A DNA stretch of 64,000 nucleotides from Anaspis maculata (Eukaryota > Arthropoda > Insecta > Coleoptera > Scraptiidae), in assembly GCA_949128115.1 (NCBI GenBank), contig OX421968.1, forward strand, positions 53,771,423 through 53,835,422, in the 5' to 3' direction. The notes under the pieces were generated by a model. It was not told where the DNA came from and did no database searches. It saw only the letters and a list, made by a program, of their open reading frames with translations. A program made the position numbers and the translations under genes. Position 1 is the stretch's first letter. Every line of letters starts with the position of its first letter. Shown here one piece after another: positions 40,346 through 52,143 of the stretch.

Positions 40346-41399
40346 TTTTTCCAAGTCCAGAACAACCACACATGTACCTACCTTGATCGACAATTGGAGT
40401 CAAAAAATACCAAGTGTTAAATTCGATAGAAATGAGAAGAAATGTTCATGTATTCAAAATTGATCTTGCGAGAGCAAAATAAAAGGAACTGATGAGTAAG
40501 TAGGTATAGTGTGGTCTCTCAAGACCTTTTAAGATATTGTGGGGTCTCTGGATCAATTTGAATTTTAACCTTCATGAATCATGTCTATACTAAATTTCAG
40601 TTAAATTCGATGTACTGGTTCGGAAGTTATCGTAACATAATTACAGACAGACAGACAAAAGACCATTTTTATCAAGATAATCTTGTGCAGTGAGCCTTGA
40701 TCAAAAGAACTGATATCAAACCAGCCTGGGTTCACTAGGTTGTGAAATTGGAACATATCGTAACATGTTACAGTCAGACAGACAGAAGACTGTTTTTATC
40801 AAGATAATCTTGTTCAGCGGGCCTTAATCAAAAGAATTGATATCAAACAAGCCTAGGTTGTGAAATTGGTGGCGAATTCGTCAAAAAGATATACCCAATT
40901 TCAGCCCCAAAAGACAAAATAGGGGCTGCGCTAGACAACAAATTGCTTAGAATCGTCTAATAAGCAAGCCTGCTGAGAGATATCTTCTTACATCAAGAAT
41001 CCGTTGATTTTTCATGAAGAAGAAGAGATGAAAAGCATCATTCCCAGCAAAAAAATCGTATCTTGGCTATTTCACTTCTAATCCGGGAAATTCGAAAACC
41101 GTTCCGAGGTAAGTCATCATTCTCCATTATTTTGTTATCGGTTGTTGACAAAAAAAATTTTAGCTCAAACGGGGGTTCATTAAAATTTTAACAATTATGA
41201 TCTGCTTTATTTACCACCCTGTAGAAACTTTACGTGCAGCTTTTCAGGCGATCTTTGAACATGGTAGATAGCCAAAAGATTAGGCAATCGAGGAGTGAAA
41301 ACCGAATTGAAATCGTCTGTGACAATCAGAAGTTATGTTGACTCAAATTTGGGGGAAAATTTCTGTTGCGACACTTATTTTGTTGAGCACTTTATATTA

Positions 41400-43190
41400 C
41401 CAATGGGTTTCCAGCTGACAGCTGATCACTTTTATATTTCGAGTAATCTCAACCGTTCGTTTAATAAAAATTGCTCAGATCGCTATGGCATCATGTGACA
41501 AAATATCTGTCTGCTCGCTCCAATAAGATGATACCGAACGCGCTTACAAAGTGAATACCTACTACACGAGCGAAGCACCTGCACTGCACTACACTGTGAA
41601 GTATTTGCTAGCGCATCGATCAGAAGTAAATACTTAGGGATCGAAGCATTTGCTACACTATTTTCAACAAACATTTTTTTAGTGTAGTACCTGCTTGCCG
41701 AATTAAACTTTCGGTAGAAATTGGGTGTTACTGAACTTTCGTCAATAAACAGAAAAACCTTTAAATTTGTCAAGTGCAAAAGCGATGGCACTGCTGAGAT
41801 TTGTTTCTTTTATTTAGAATTTAGCCTGCTTTTAGAAAATGTTCCCCACTGAACCACTGAAGTAGCAGAGAGCTCCTCCAAAATATGAAATTATTAGAGT
41901 TAACTCAAATTGCGAAGTTACTCTTGGGCTAGCTTCGAAAAAAGCGACTCATTTGCTTCAGAACTGAAAGTATCTGTCACTGTAACAAATACCTAGATTA
42001 CTCCGTTTTATTCACACCACTCCACTCCATGTCAATGTTACTAATGTTAGGGTCGCCTTACAGTTTACACCATATGTACCCCATGGGAATCCTGGGGAAT
42101 TTTTCGCGATAGAAGACATATATGCCTCCGATTACCTCTGCAAAAGCTCAGCTTTATATCAAGAATGTCTACCTCCACAATGAACAAACATAGAAGAAAC
42201 GAATTTACATACACATCATCTATGTGCCGAATGTTGGGCTACTTGCATTAAAGAACCCTAAATGTCTCGCTAAATGTAGTCATATTTTTGTAACTAAATT
42301 ATTCTAAAATAAACCGGCCTGTGGCATAGGCCGATGCATACCCCCTGCGCCCCCCTTGGCTGCAGACTACACCAATAGGTAGGTAGATACGTTATACGTA
42401 TGTTCGACCTGTTAATGATCAAACGTATCACGAATACAAAATTTAGCAGGTAGTTCAATTTTTGCACAGATCCATACGCACCTACCTAAAATACTATACA
42501 GCTTGATTTATATTTCGTTTAATACATACCTACCTACCTATCCAGTAGGTACAATGATCTCCATCGAATTTTTTTTTACATGGCTGTCACTATGGGTACA
42601 TTTAATAATGCTTTTTCTATAAAAATTATTGATAATTTGGAATGAAAAGTTATTCCAAAATTGCAGAATAATAGCACCTATTGCTAGAAAGTTCAACGAC
42701 ATTGCGGAAACTGATTTATTGTAAATGAGAAGGTTATTAGGTACTTTATAATAATGACAGCAACAGGGTTAACCTTGATTGCCTTTGTGCGATGTGGAAG
42801 TAGATATAGGTACCTACCCATTAGTTTAGTTTATTGTCTAAATACAATATGTAGGTACATACAGTAAATAAATGATTTTAGAAATCAAGCGATATAGATA
42901 TGGAAAACTAATTTTTTATTTAATTTTGTTACCGAACACCGACGTGTATTAATTACCCATGCAGGTGAATCTAACGGTACCAAGGTACCTACCTATCAAG
43001 TCACCTAAAGAAGGATACGACGTCTGTATAATAATTCAACCCAATCACACCATCGGGTATCGATGGCATGCAGTTTCTTATTATTTCTTCTTGGAGTATT
43101 ACAGCTATGCTATGATGCTCTATGCCTGAAACCCATTGACACAATAATAGGAGTCATGAGATGAGAACTACTTTCACGAGCCTTTCTAAA
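41400..43190. other. Intergenic or intronic stretch
   Basis: No exon is seen. AT-rich sequence with TAGGTACCTACC-type simple repeats near 42,370, 42,525, 42,808 and 42,980. Confidence 0.45.
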
Positions 43191-43199
43191 TATTTCAGA

Positions 43200-43530
43200 T
43201 CTTCAGCGACCACATGGCCAGAGCAGGGCATCGCCAATTTTCAACGGCCGGGCCGTTGTCTGAGATGAAGCTCTCGGACCGTTGTGGGAGTCGACGACGA
43301 GACCTGATTTCAGAAATTTTCCTGTTACGGGTTCGACTTTGACAATTAATGTGGCCCGTGCCCTCAGGTATGAATGTCGATGCAGACGAAGACCTGCGGA
43401 CCCACACGAGGTCAGGTGTTTGAAGTGGGACTCTGTGAGAGGTGAAAACGTGAAAACAGTTGTTTACAATCTCCTCGCGAGTGTCCCACCATCCGCACAG
43501 GTCCAGGGAAATGTGCTCGGAAGTCCACAG
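43200..43530 (+). other. Candidate 5' exon of the PDZ gene
   Basis: A GC-rich block is bounded by an ATATTTCAG acceptor (exon from 43,200) and a CCACAG|GTAAGG donor just after 43,530. The composition stands out from the AT-rich surroundings. Frames are open in part on both strands but none shows a known domain, so I read it as a mostly untranslated leader exon spliced to 43,818. An N-terminal coding extension of the PDZ protein is not excluded, since one + frame is open across the donor side. Confidence 0.5.
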
Positions 43531-43827
43531 GGTAAGGCGCATTCCTTAATTTCAAAATTAAATTTTTTGTTTAACTGGGTCAACCGTTACGATATTCATG
43601 ACCTAATCTCGTAGCCTCAGGAGTAATAATAATAATTGTTGCACACCACATGGTAGGTACCTACTTATATAATTAATATGGATTAATGAAACGCCGTGAA
43701 CGGTTTATGACACATTTTCAGGCAAATTCCTGAGGCCCTAGGTTTTGATACACCCAGTGATTATAATAACAGTTGTCATCTCATTTAAGAAGTGACATCA
43801 TTTTGTTATTGTTGCAGATTCACGACA

Positions 43828-43869
43828 ATGGTAGCTAGAGCCAACCGCCAAGAATGGATGAAATTATGA
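43828..43869 (+). promoter_or_regulatory. Upstream ORF overlapping the PDZ start codon
   Basis: An ATG at 43,828 opens a 13-codon frame (MVARANRQEWMKL) that ends at TGA 43,867-43,869, past the main ATG at 43,854 and in a different frame. Its context (CGACAATGG) is at least as good as that of the main start (AAGAATGG). If both lie in the mRNA, the upstream frame would be expected to dampen translation of the main one. Confidence 0.5.
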
Positions 43870-45443
43870 AGGTTCCAAATAGTGAAAACTTCATCACGGT
43901 AGTGTCAGTGGGAAGCGAATCGCCGGAATCGATAGATTCTTCCGGTTACGTTACAGTTCTGACAATTGGTGACGATGTTAAAGATGTGATCGAGGAAGTT
44001 CTCGTCTACAGGCTGCCTGGGGAGCGTTTGGGGTTCGGGTTGAAATTCGAAGGCGGTACGAAAGCAAATGAATTCGTAAAAAGACTGTTCATACAATCGT
44101 GCGCCCCAGATAGTCCAGCATCGCGAGTGCGGAGCTCTTGGGGCAAGCTGGTAGAAGGTGACGAAGTGCTCGAAATCGACTCTATGCCGGTCAACACTAT
44201 GACTAGAATCGATTGTGTGCGGTGCCTTAAAGATTCTAATGTCGTCATAAAGTTATTAGTGAGACATTTTCAACAGTCAGAGAGTAGGTCAGTAGAAGAT
44301 CTACCTCAGGTTGTGAGTGCGGAGAAGAAGCGAGTCCCCCCACCTCCACCTCCCGTGCCTCCAAGGAAAATTCCGAAAAAATCCTACAACAAGAATTGCA
44401 ACAAAGAAAATACCACAACTAATCTGTACGAGACTAATCATCCAGTTCCAGCTGTCCGCCAAACTGTGATCGGCGAGAGCAACTGCAAGAAATTCCAATC
44501 GCCGAGGAGTAGCGGCCGCTCGTCTCACTCCCCCGACATTTCCAGGAGAGACCGTCGGTTTCCTCACGGTCTTTCGGGACCTCCAGATGCGGAAGTCTAC
44601 GTCGATCTCTTTTCGCAAGAATCGACTTACAGCCTTAGCGAGTCTGACGACACAGGTAGCTCCATATCCACTGTAGTGGACAGATTCGGGTCTACCACAA
44701 CTTCAAGCCTTGCCGGTAGTCTGCCGTCAACTCCTACGTCAATACAAAGACACTTGGATCTTTCTAACTTGCTGAGCTATGACGATGACGACTTTTTCAT
44801 CAAGCAGATTAAAACGAGACATGACGAAAAACTCCATCTACTCAACGAAGACGGTACGCCGCTACAACCTCCGTCTTGCTTCCAAGATGCCCCCCTTAGC
44901 TACGGTAACGAGGATATGAGAATCAAATCTAACGAAATCGATTCATGTGAATTATATGATGATACAGTAATTAACAAAACTGAAGAACGGTTATGCAAGA
45001 AGCCCCCGGTACCACCCAGATCCAGAGATATTATCAAATCGGACATACACGATGAAAACATGAACATATCAAATCTACCTCGTTTGGTCGATTTTGTGCC
45101 AAAAACCAACGGCATGGCGGGAGATCAAGATATTATAAAGACGTTTCTGGAAAACGAAAGACACGACATTGACAAAGACAGTGATGAATCTGATCTATAC
45201 AGTTCAAAATGGAGCCTGTCTTCCCAGTTGGCAACCATAGGGGAAGTCGAAGAAGATATTAGTCACGAATCTACTAGGTAATCACGAAGAACATGTCTAT
45301 TTGAATTCGACCTGATAGATAATATATCGTGAATTACAGATTTCCCATCAATGCAACAACACCCATTGTTATCGTGGAAAACGCGGACTGTGATACGACT
45401 GACAACATCAACTTGAAAATAGGAGTGATGAAACATGAACAAG
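43854..45443 (+). CDS. PDZ-domain scaffold-like protein, N-terminal part (gene continues)
   Basis: Exon 43818-45277 holds the start at 43,854 and 474 codons, then AG|GTAATC. Exon 45340-45443 adds 34 codons and leaves in phase 1, so at least one more exon is needed; none was recognised downstream. A PDZ domain spans about residues 46-138: strand EEVLVYRL, ligand-binding loop LGFG (59-62), GDEVLEIDSMPVNTMTRIDC and VVIKLLVRH. Then come a proline-rich motif PPPPPPVPPRKIPKK (162-176), long Ser/Asp-rich disorder, and a second SH3-type motif KPPVPPR (383-389). This layout suits a cytoplasmic adaptor binding C-terminal tails through PDZ and SH3 proteins through the prolines. I do not recognise a named orthologue. 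The acceptor TTGTTGCAG is at 43,809-43,817. Confidence 0.85.
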
Positions 45444-48400
45444 GTAGGCTTTTTTTCTTTTCGTTGGTTGATCATCATGGAATAGTGTAAAAAATCAAGC
45501 CTTTGGACGCTATTCTGTGTTCTGCGTTTTACAGACTCTTCTTTTTTTTTCATTTTGTGCCGTTCATTAGTCACAAACTTTTGAAAATAACCCTCTCCAA
45601 ACTCCAAAAGTATACTCCGGCGTAATAGGATTTGTACCATATCTGCACATGAAATATAAATAACTCCGACGGATTTTATCGAAATTCGGAATTTACTGGA
45701 GCAACATTTGGGCCAGTGAGTGTTGGGTAGATTGCACATTTTTGGGAATGAACATCGCGTCATTTTTTAAAAGGGCGCCACTTTTATATCCTGCAGTTTT
45801 CATTCGCTTCCATGCAAATTCAAAATCGGTGCGTGTTTCAGACAAAAGAATCAATCTTGAAAGAAATTTGACTAATTTGCCATAGAGAATCAAGATGTTT
45901 ATGTCAGAACCAACTTTTTTCAAAAGTAATCACTCTTCGGTATATGTAACCCTTTTTAAGTAGGTACATACGTATTTTACTTCCGCTGATCGGCCCGCGA
46001 GGGATTGCGCCACTGAACCTCACGCCGGTGAGGGAATATTCACTTATTTGTTTAGTTGATTCGGGATTAACATCGAAAGTTTGGTATTGTTTCCGACTAA
46101 GTCTCATAATAACTTCAATAGAATGTCTTATAATTTCATATATAAGAAGAGTTGAAATTTAATTTAGATAGAAAATGTAGGCTTGAAAAGACAGGTTCAA
46201 CTGTGCTTTTCTAAAGTCGTGTTTTTGAGATTTTGAAATTAAATCTATTGGGCTCTTATCGATTCAGCCTGGACGGTATTCATGTCAAACCGAAAAGAAT
46301 CTTGAAAGCGCGTCTCCGAAAACAAGTTCATCGCAAATTAGGTAAGAGAACCGTTAGTATAGGTAGGTAGGTAGGTAGGTAGGTACCTCTACTACCTACC
46401 CTGGAAATCTGTTGCCAACGCGTTTCTCATTTTTTCGGTAGGTATAGTATTGTTATTGTATAACTAGGTAGATACACTTACGGAAAATTTCAGTTTAAGA
46501 AAAATAGATCAATATGATAAATGATGTGGTATTCAAAAAAAAAATGTATCGACTGAAAATTCAAAAGAACGCATGCGATTATGCATACACCTTCCCTTTC
46601 CTTACTAGAGCTTCTGCGAAATGAACTCTAAATTCTTGAAAAGTTTCGAACAGCATAGGTGTGGATTGATTTCCAATATTTTTTTGTATCTGAAACTAGG
46701 ATCTTCACCTCGTCAAAGGCAGGTCTTTTATGTTTTGAGGACGGCGTAACCATGTAGAACACTTGGACCAGTAAAGCACAGCTATACGCTTAGCGATAGG
46801 GCAAGGGAGACGGATACGAGTACATTTTAATCCAAACTAAAGCACCTATTTATACGCCAAAAAGTATGAAAATGAAAATCGCAGAAGCTGAAACTGTAAT
46901 AGGTACATAACTTTTCAGTGATTTTTTAAAAACAAATTTCCCGTGGGACACCTGTACGTTTTACACTTGAAAAGTTTAGGCCAATTTACATTGCAAAATA
47001 ATTCTTTGTACACTGCTTATACCTGCTTATTTCTTAATTTCATAATAATTACGTCCATCACTCATCCTGCTATTGTTTGAATTATTCAGCTGGCTTGCAA
47101 TAGCAAAAAAATCAGACCGTGTCTATTATTTTTTACAAGTGCGGATTTACCTAGAAACATTTGAGTTTTGACAGGGTGTTGATTTTTGTGTTGGGCTCAT
47201 TTATAAAGTGCTCTGTTGATAATATTATTAATAATAATACCAATAATTCCATGGCACAAATTATACGACAATAATTGGCAGTGTAGATACCTACCTAAAT
47301 ATGTGGAAGAGTTATTTACTTCAACTTTATAATAAGCAACATGATTTACATTCGAGGTCAATAAAGAAACCTACCCCACGAAGTCTGAGTGATGGATATG
47401 GTCTTACTTATTCACCAATTTTTAAGAAATAAGCTGCACTTTGTAGAGTTTTTCAAGACGCCGAAATGACAACTTATTTCGTCAGAATTTAAGGGCGCCG
47501 GTCGTTTGCTATAACAGCCTTATTTTTCGACAGAGATTCATCGTTGAGGTGAATTTGAAAACAGAAAAAATGACTCTACTCATTGACTGAGATTTTTTTT
47601 TTGATTTTTTTTTTTAAATAAAAAAATTGAAAAATATAATGAAATACTCGCAGTCAATAAGTAGAGCCATCCTTTCTCTTTTCAAATTATAACCTCAACG
47701 ATAAATTTCTGTTGAAAAATAAGGCTGTTTCGCAGGAAGGCGTGAGCGCATATCGGTGGCTTATTTGCAATAAGACGTAACCCTCAATTTTTCCGAAATT
47801 GTGTTTTTTGGTTTCAAATGGATGCAAAATAATATTGGGCATCTTGTGCTGTCTCACTTCAATTCACGACCAGTTTATATTATAAAGTATATGTAATTAT
47901 GAAGGCCAAGTCACTTGTGGACACACCTGTTGTTGCACTATAGGTAGGTCTACCTTATACCTACTTAATCCAAATTTAATCGTAAAATTCGAATCGTATA
48001 GTAGTTGATGCATGCGTGCGATACTTGCGTGAACAAGTAATGACAATCAGGAACCGTTGCTTGTGAACACATTTACCGTAAGGCTTCTAAACTCTGCTTA
48101 CATATTAATTATTATTACCCACTGTTGGGATTTTTAGCGAACTTACATATTTTATGATTATTTTACAGTGATGCTTTCTGTTTTAAATTCTCACTAAAAT
48201 AGCGGTGAGAGAGAATTCCATACTCAGAACTTCTTTTCATGATCTTGGCTCTTATCTTTTTTTGCAGTCTGTCAGAAGCATGTAAGGTGAAATTCGGTTC
48301 TGGATTGACTCAAATAAAAAATCTTTTTGTAGGTAATGTGTGTTGTTCGCTGCAAAAGACAAGAATGTCGCGTGAGAGGGTTGGAAGGGACACTTTGAAA

Positions 48401-48700
48401 TTCAATTCTATTACAAATTGCCGTTTTAAAGTCACTACAAATGGTGAAATTCTATTGAATTCTATAATCTACCGGAAAATTATGGTTGAAAACAGAAGTC
48501 ACCATAGAGATCTGTGAGTGATATGGGGTGGATTATTGTTGGTAATGCCTAAAGTTTGTGCCTAAATACCTTCTCCGTTAAATACCTAAACTACGCAACA
48601 CACGGAGCGTCTTTCCCGAAAATTTGACATTTTTAAATTTAATAATAATAATAATAATTTGATATAACTTCAGATCGCTACGAACAATTTGTATTCGATT
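45444..48700. other. Intron or intergenic stretch after the PDZ exons
   Basis: If the PDZ gene continues, this is intron sequence. No phase-1 exon with coding character was found. It contains a (TAGG)n tract and AT-rich sequence. A short TTTTTTTGCAG-bounded block near 48,265 could be a tiny exon but cannot be supported. Confidence 0.45.
46361..46384. repeat. (AGGT)n microsatellite
   Basis: Six AGGT units are followed by ACCT and then CTACTACCTACC. The motif is scattered through the window in shorter form. Confidence 0.9.
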
Positions 48701-49920
48701 GGAACTGTTAGCCAGCACAATCCTTCATCTATCAGTCCGTGGTTTTTCAAGACAATAATTAAACTCTACATGAACTTTTTACAGGGTGTTGGATAAAACA
48801 GTGCAAAATTTCTGAACCGTCTAGAAGTTCCCATTAAAAAAAATATTGTTTCATTTCAACAACAAAAATGTTGAGATAGGCCTGAAAGTATAGAATGATG
48901 TTTGCATTTTCCGTTTATCTTTTATTTACAGGGTGAACGTGAAGAAATAACCTTTTTGGTTTTGCAGTGCTAACTTTGTAGAGAAATAACTTTGTTACTA
49001 AAGGTAACTTGGAATAACAGTGAAATTTACCCCGGCTATTCAGTAACAATACTTGTTCTAAAATAGTATTGAACCAAGTAAAATGTCTCATTTTGATATT
49101 TTTTCTCCATCATCACCATGGCCTACTCAGCATGAAAAATTCAAAAAAATAGCAATTTTTATGAAAATTGTCGATTATCTCGGAAATTCAAATTACGAAG
49201 TTTTGGAATAGAACGCCTATAATAAAAATGCAAGAGGAGGAAGAAAATTATCGAAAAGTGATATAAAATGGAAAATGAAAATAATTCCTTTTGAGAAAAA
49301 TGACTTAAACTACCCAACAATTGAAGTGGCCCACCCAAAATTTTTAATGGAGTTCAAAGTGCCCTAGCTCCCGACAGAACAGGACTAATTCCAAAATTTT
49401 TATTCCCTCACATACCTGTGCTCTTTGTCTATCGGAGGATGGGTACAGAATCAAGTTCAAATCTTCCGTGTTGGTTATACAAGGCATCACGTAAAACCCT
49501 GCAAAAACTAAAAAGTTTGAGTAACTCCCCATTCGAAAAAACATGTTATTGAATATTTTTCCCTGGTCCAGGGAGGTTGGTACACCCATGTCTCGAAACG
49601 GTTTTCCAATTTTCCGATTATCTTCCTCGCTACAGGGTGATTTGAAAAAAACAACTTTTTGCTTTTTTGGTCATAGCTTTTTTCCTTATTGACCGATTTT
49701 TATAATCTGTAGCTCATGTTGAAGGTAAAGCTTCAGGGAACAAGAATATGTCTTCGAAATTGATGCAAAAGAAAACTTGAAATTAAGACTCTGCATCAAA
49801 AATGACGCAGATCTGAATAACCCCCGAAATCAAATCTGGAGATGGAACTCGTCGGAAATCAATTTGCTTTGAAGTGAACCATTTAATATGATCACTTTAA
49901 GATGTACCTCTTCCTGTATA

Positions 49921-50202
49921 ATAGAAGATTTCTTGACGAGAGAATTAAATTATGGCTGCATGCTGCATGTTTTCAGGAGAAAATCAGTGTCCCTCTTACC
50001 CAAAAACTAATGTTACCTACGTTACGAATATCAAAGCCGATAATTATTTTTGTACCGAGAAAAATCCAACAATGTTTCTAAATTTAATCACCAGCTATGT
50101 TGTTCGTAACGTAGGTTACATTAGTTTTCAGGTAAGAGGGAGACTGATTTTTTTCAGGAAACATGCAGCCATGATTTAATTCCCTCAAGAAATCTTCTTA
50201 TA
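49921..50202. mobile_element. Hairpin MITE at the foldback centre
   Basis: ATAGAAGATTTCTTGACGAG pairs with TCAAGAAATCTTCTTAT, and CATGCAGCCAT, TTACCTACGTTACGAA and CCTCTTACC pair further in. It is about 280 bp and almost fully palindromic. It may instead be the natural centre of the surrounding foldback. Confidence 0.75.
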
Positions 50203-50205
50203 TAC

Positions 50206-52143
50206 TGTAACATCCCGGTCATTGGACACCAACTGTAAATTATCCTAAAGTCATGGCACCTACTGTAAAATTCTGAGTCACGACAACTACTTTGTAACAT
50301 CCCAACCTCACGGTAACATTTTGTAATAAACCTCGTCACCGGCCCCAATTTTGTGATATCCCTTCCCTTCCCTACGTTAAATTAATTAAGCTGTGATGCG
50401 TCTAATTACCCTAAGTCGTATTTCGTTGTGCCGTAGATTTTATTTTACCTTTACCTAAGTTATTTAACCCGATTACATCTACCTCAGCTTCACGTCGTGC
50501 TAATACCTCAAGCCTACTCTAGTAGTAACCTCACGTTCTTCTTAAAGGGAATGAATTGAATAAATATTGAAAGAATAAACAAAGTCATTTAACCACACCT
50601 CAATTTTATTACAAATTAATCAATCATCGCCAACTTAATTAAATTACCCTTAATTATTCATTTCATAATTTCCTGACGTGCTGGCATTCAGCTAGCGTTA
50701 GGAATTGGATTAGTTTACATCGAGATTTACATTCGGTTTCTGAAAGAAAAGTACATCCTAATACCGTGTGCAATCCTACGACGAATTTGTTCAACCCTTG
50801 CAAATTAATTCCGTTCTCATTCTTCCTAATTTTCAGAATTATGGGTGAATCCATTTCCTAGTACACTTGAGTTTAATTCCCTGCCTAATTCATTTATCCT
50901 TTTTCCAGTTTTCGTTTCAACCCTTTCTTCCCTTTCGCCCATTCACCCTGGCACGAGAAGAAATCTTTACTGTTTAATTGTACTTAGAGAGAGATTGTTG
51001 TTCACCGAGTTTTGTCTTGATCTTTCGAATTTATAGCCATTATTTTAATTATTGATCAAATAATTTACATAAAATTTGAGTGTTGACATTCCATAGATTT
51101 TATATCCAGCTGGTGCTATAGTTCATAATTTGAAGACTTATCCAGCAGCTCGGTTTCATGCAGGTTCAATACCATTACACAAATTTACAATATGGAGTAC
51201 AAGTCATCGCAATGAGCCTCTAATTAATTAGCCTGCAAATTTGATTGTATATCTCGTTCATTTCTTATCTTGAAGTGTTTCGAAACGACACTGAATTTTC
51301 TTAGCATTACTCAAGGGGTTTCTCTTTGGAAACTCGGCCTCATGCCTTTAAATTCTTTGTCGCGCGAAAGGGTTAAATATCTTATTCTATGGGGGAAGAT
51401 AACGCGTAATCGAGATTTTGCCCAGGTTTGATTTGCATAAATACTGCTAGTGCTTGTCTCAGCTAATAGAGTCTACAAAATCATGCTCTGTCGGAAGCCA
51501 AATCTCTTAAAAGAGTTGCTGAGGTTTCACCCTTTTTCTTGCATCTGGAAGGTAGTTATCTGAAAACAAGGGGCCGCATTTTAAAAGCTCAGAGCAATTA
51601 CAAAGAATTCAAATTGGCTTGACGCTTATCATGGCTGTTCAAAAGATCAAACAAAACCTACTATCATTTTTTTAAACCAAAACAATTACTTCAACCTCAT
51701 TTAAACCATTCGCATTCGATTACAATAGAAATCAGACTTGCCTTAATGTTTTCCTTTCACATCACTGATGTACTACAAATCTATCACAGTGTTTTAGCAC
51801 TTTTCTTAATTTATTCTTCTTGAAAAATATTAGTTTTCTTCCAGCAAAATACACCCGGTGTGCTCGACTCTTACCACCCGACTCTTTTCCTCACCCCCGT
51901 CTCTATTCATGGACCCTTCCTGTTACCACACCCCCGTCTCCCGTCACAACCCTCTGGCCTACCAACGTCGATGCCTGCATGCTTTCTTGCATCCGGTGTC
52001 ACTCCGATGCTGGCCGGCAAAAATCGATATATTTCGCATTCCTCAACCAAATTTCTTTCCTTTCCTTTACCGCCCGTAATGCTAATTTTATCCCCAAATA
52101 TTTCATTCCCCTTTATTTTATAATTCTAAGCCGTTCTGCCACA
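50206..52143. mobile_element. Probable solo LTR (1.94 kb) with 4-bp target duplication
   Basis: The insert begins TGTAACATCCCGG and ends TTCTGCCACA, so it has the 5'-TG...CA-3' ends of a long terminal repeat. ATAC flanks both sides (50,202-50,205 and 52,144-52,147). The foldback arm resumes directly after it. Nothing inside resembles gag or pol, and no internal repeat marks a second LTR, so a solo LTR from recombination is the simplest reading. AATAAA occurs near 50,559. A 4-5 bp duplication suits Ty3/gypsy- or Bel/Pao-type elements. Confidence 0.7.

Larger units (their letters stand above)
38502..41392. mobile_element. TA-flanked long-inverted-repeat element enclosing a Tc1-like remnant
   Basis: The tips are TA-AAGTGCTCAACAAAATAAGT and ACTTATTTTGTTGAGCACTT-TA. 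The arms extend about 690-820 bp (38,502-39,187 and 40,571-41,392) with matching blocks such as 'ATAACAAAATAATGGAG', 'GAATGATGCTTT' and 'GATTCTAAGCAATTTTTTG'. The right arm has an internal direct duplication around 40,640-40,860. A decayed Tc1-like transposase and a small Tc1-type MITE lie between the arms. TA duplication and the enclosed gene point to the Tc1/mariner superfamily. Confidence 0.85.

Noticed and set aside
48239..48517. 92-codon + frame with a hydrophobic start, considered as the next PDZ-gene exon
   Set aside because: No matching splice phase with supporting coding character, and no similarity to a known domain.
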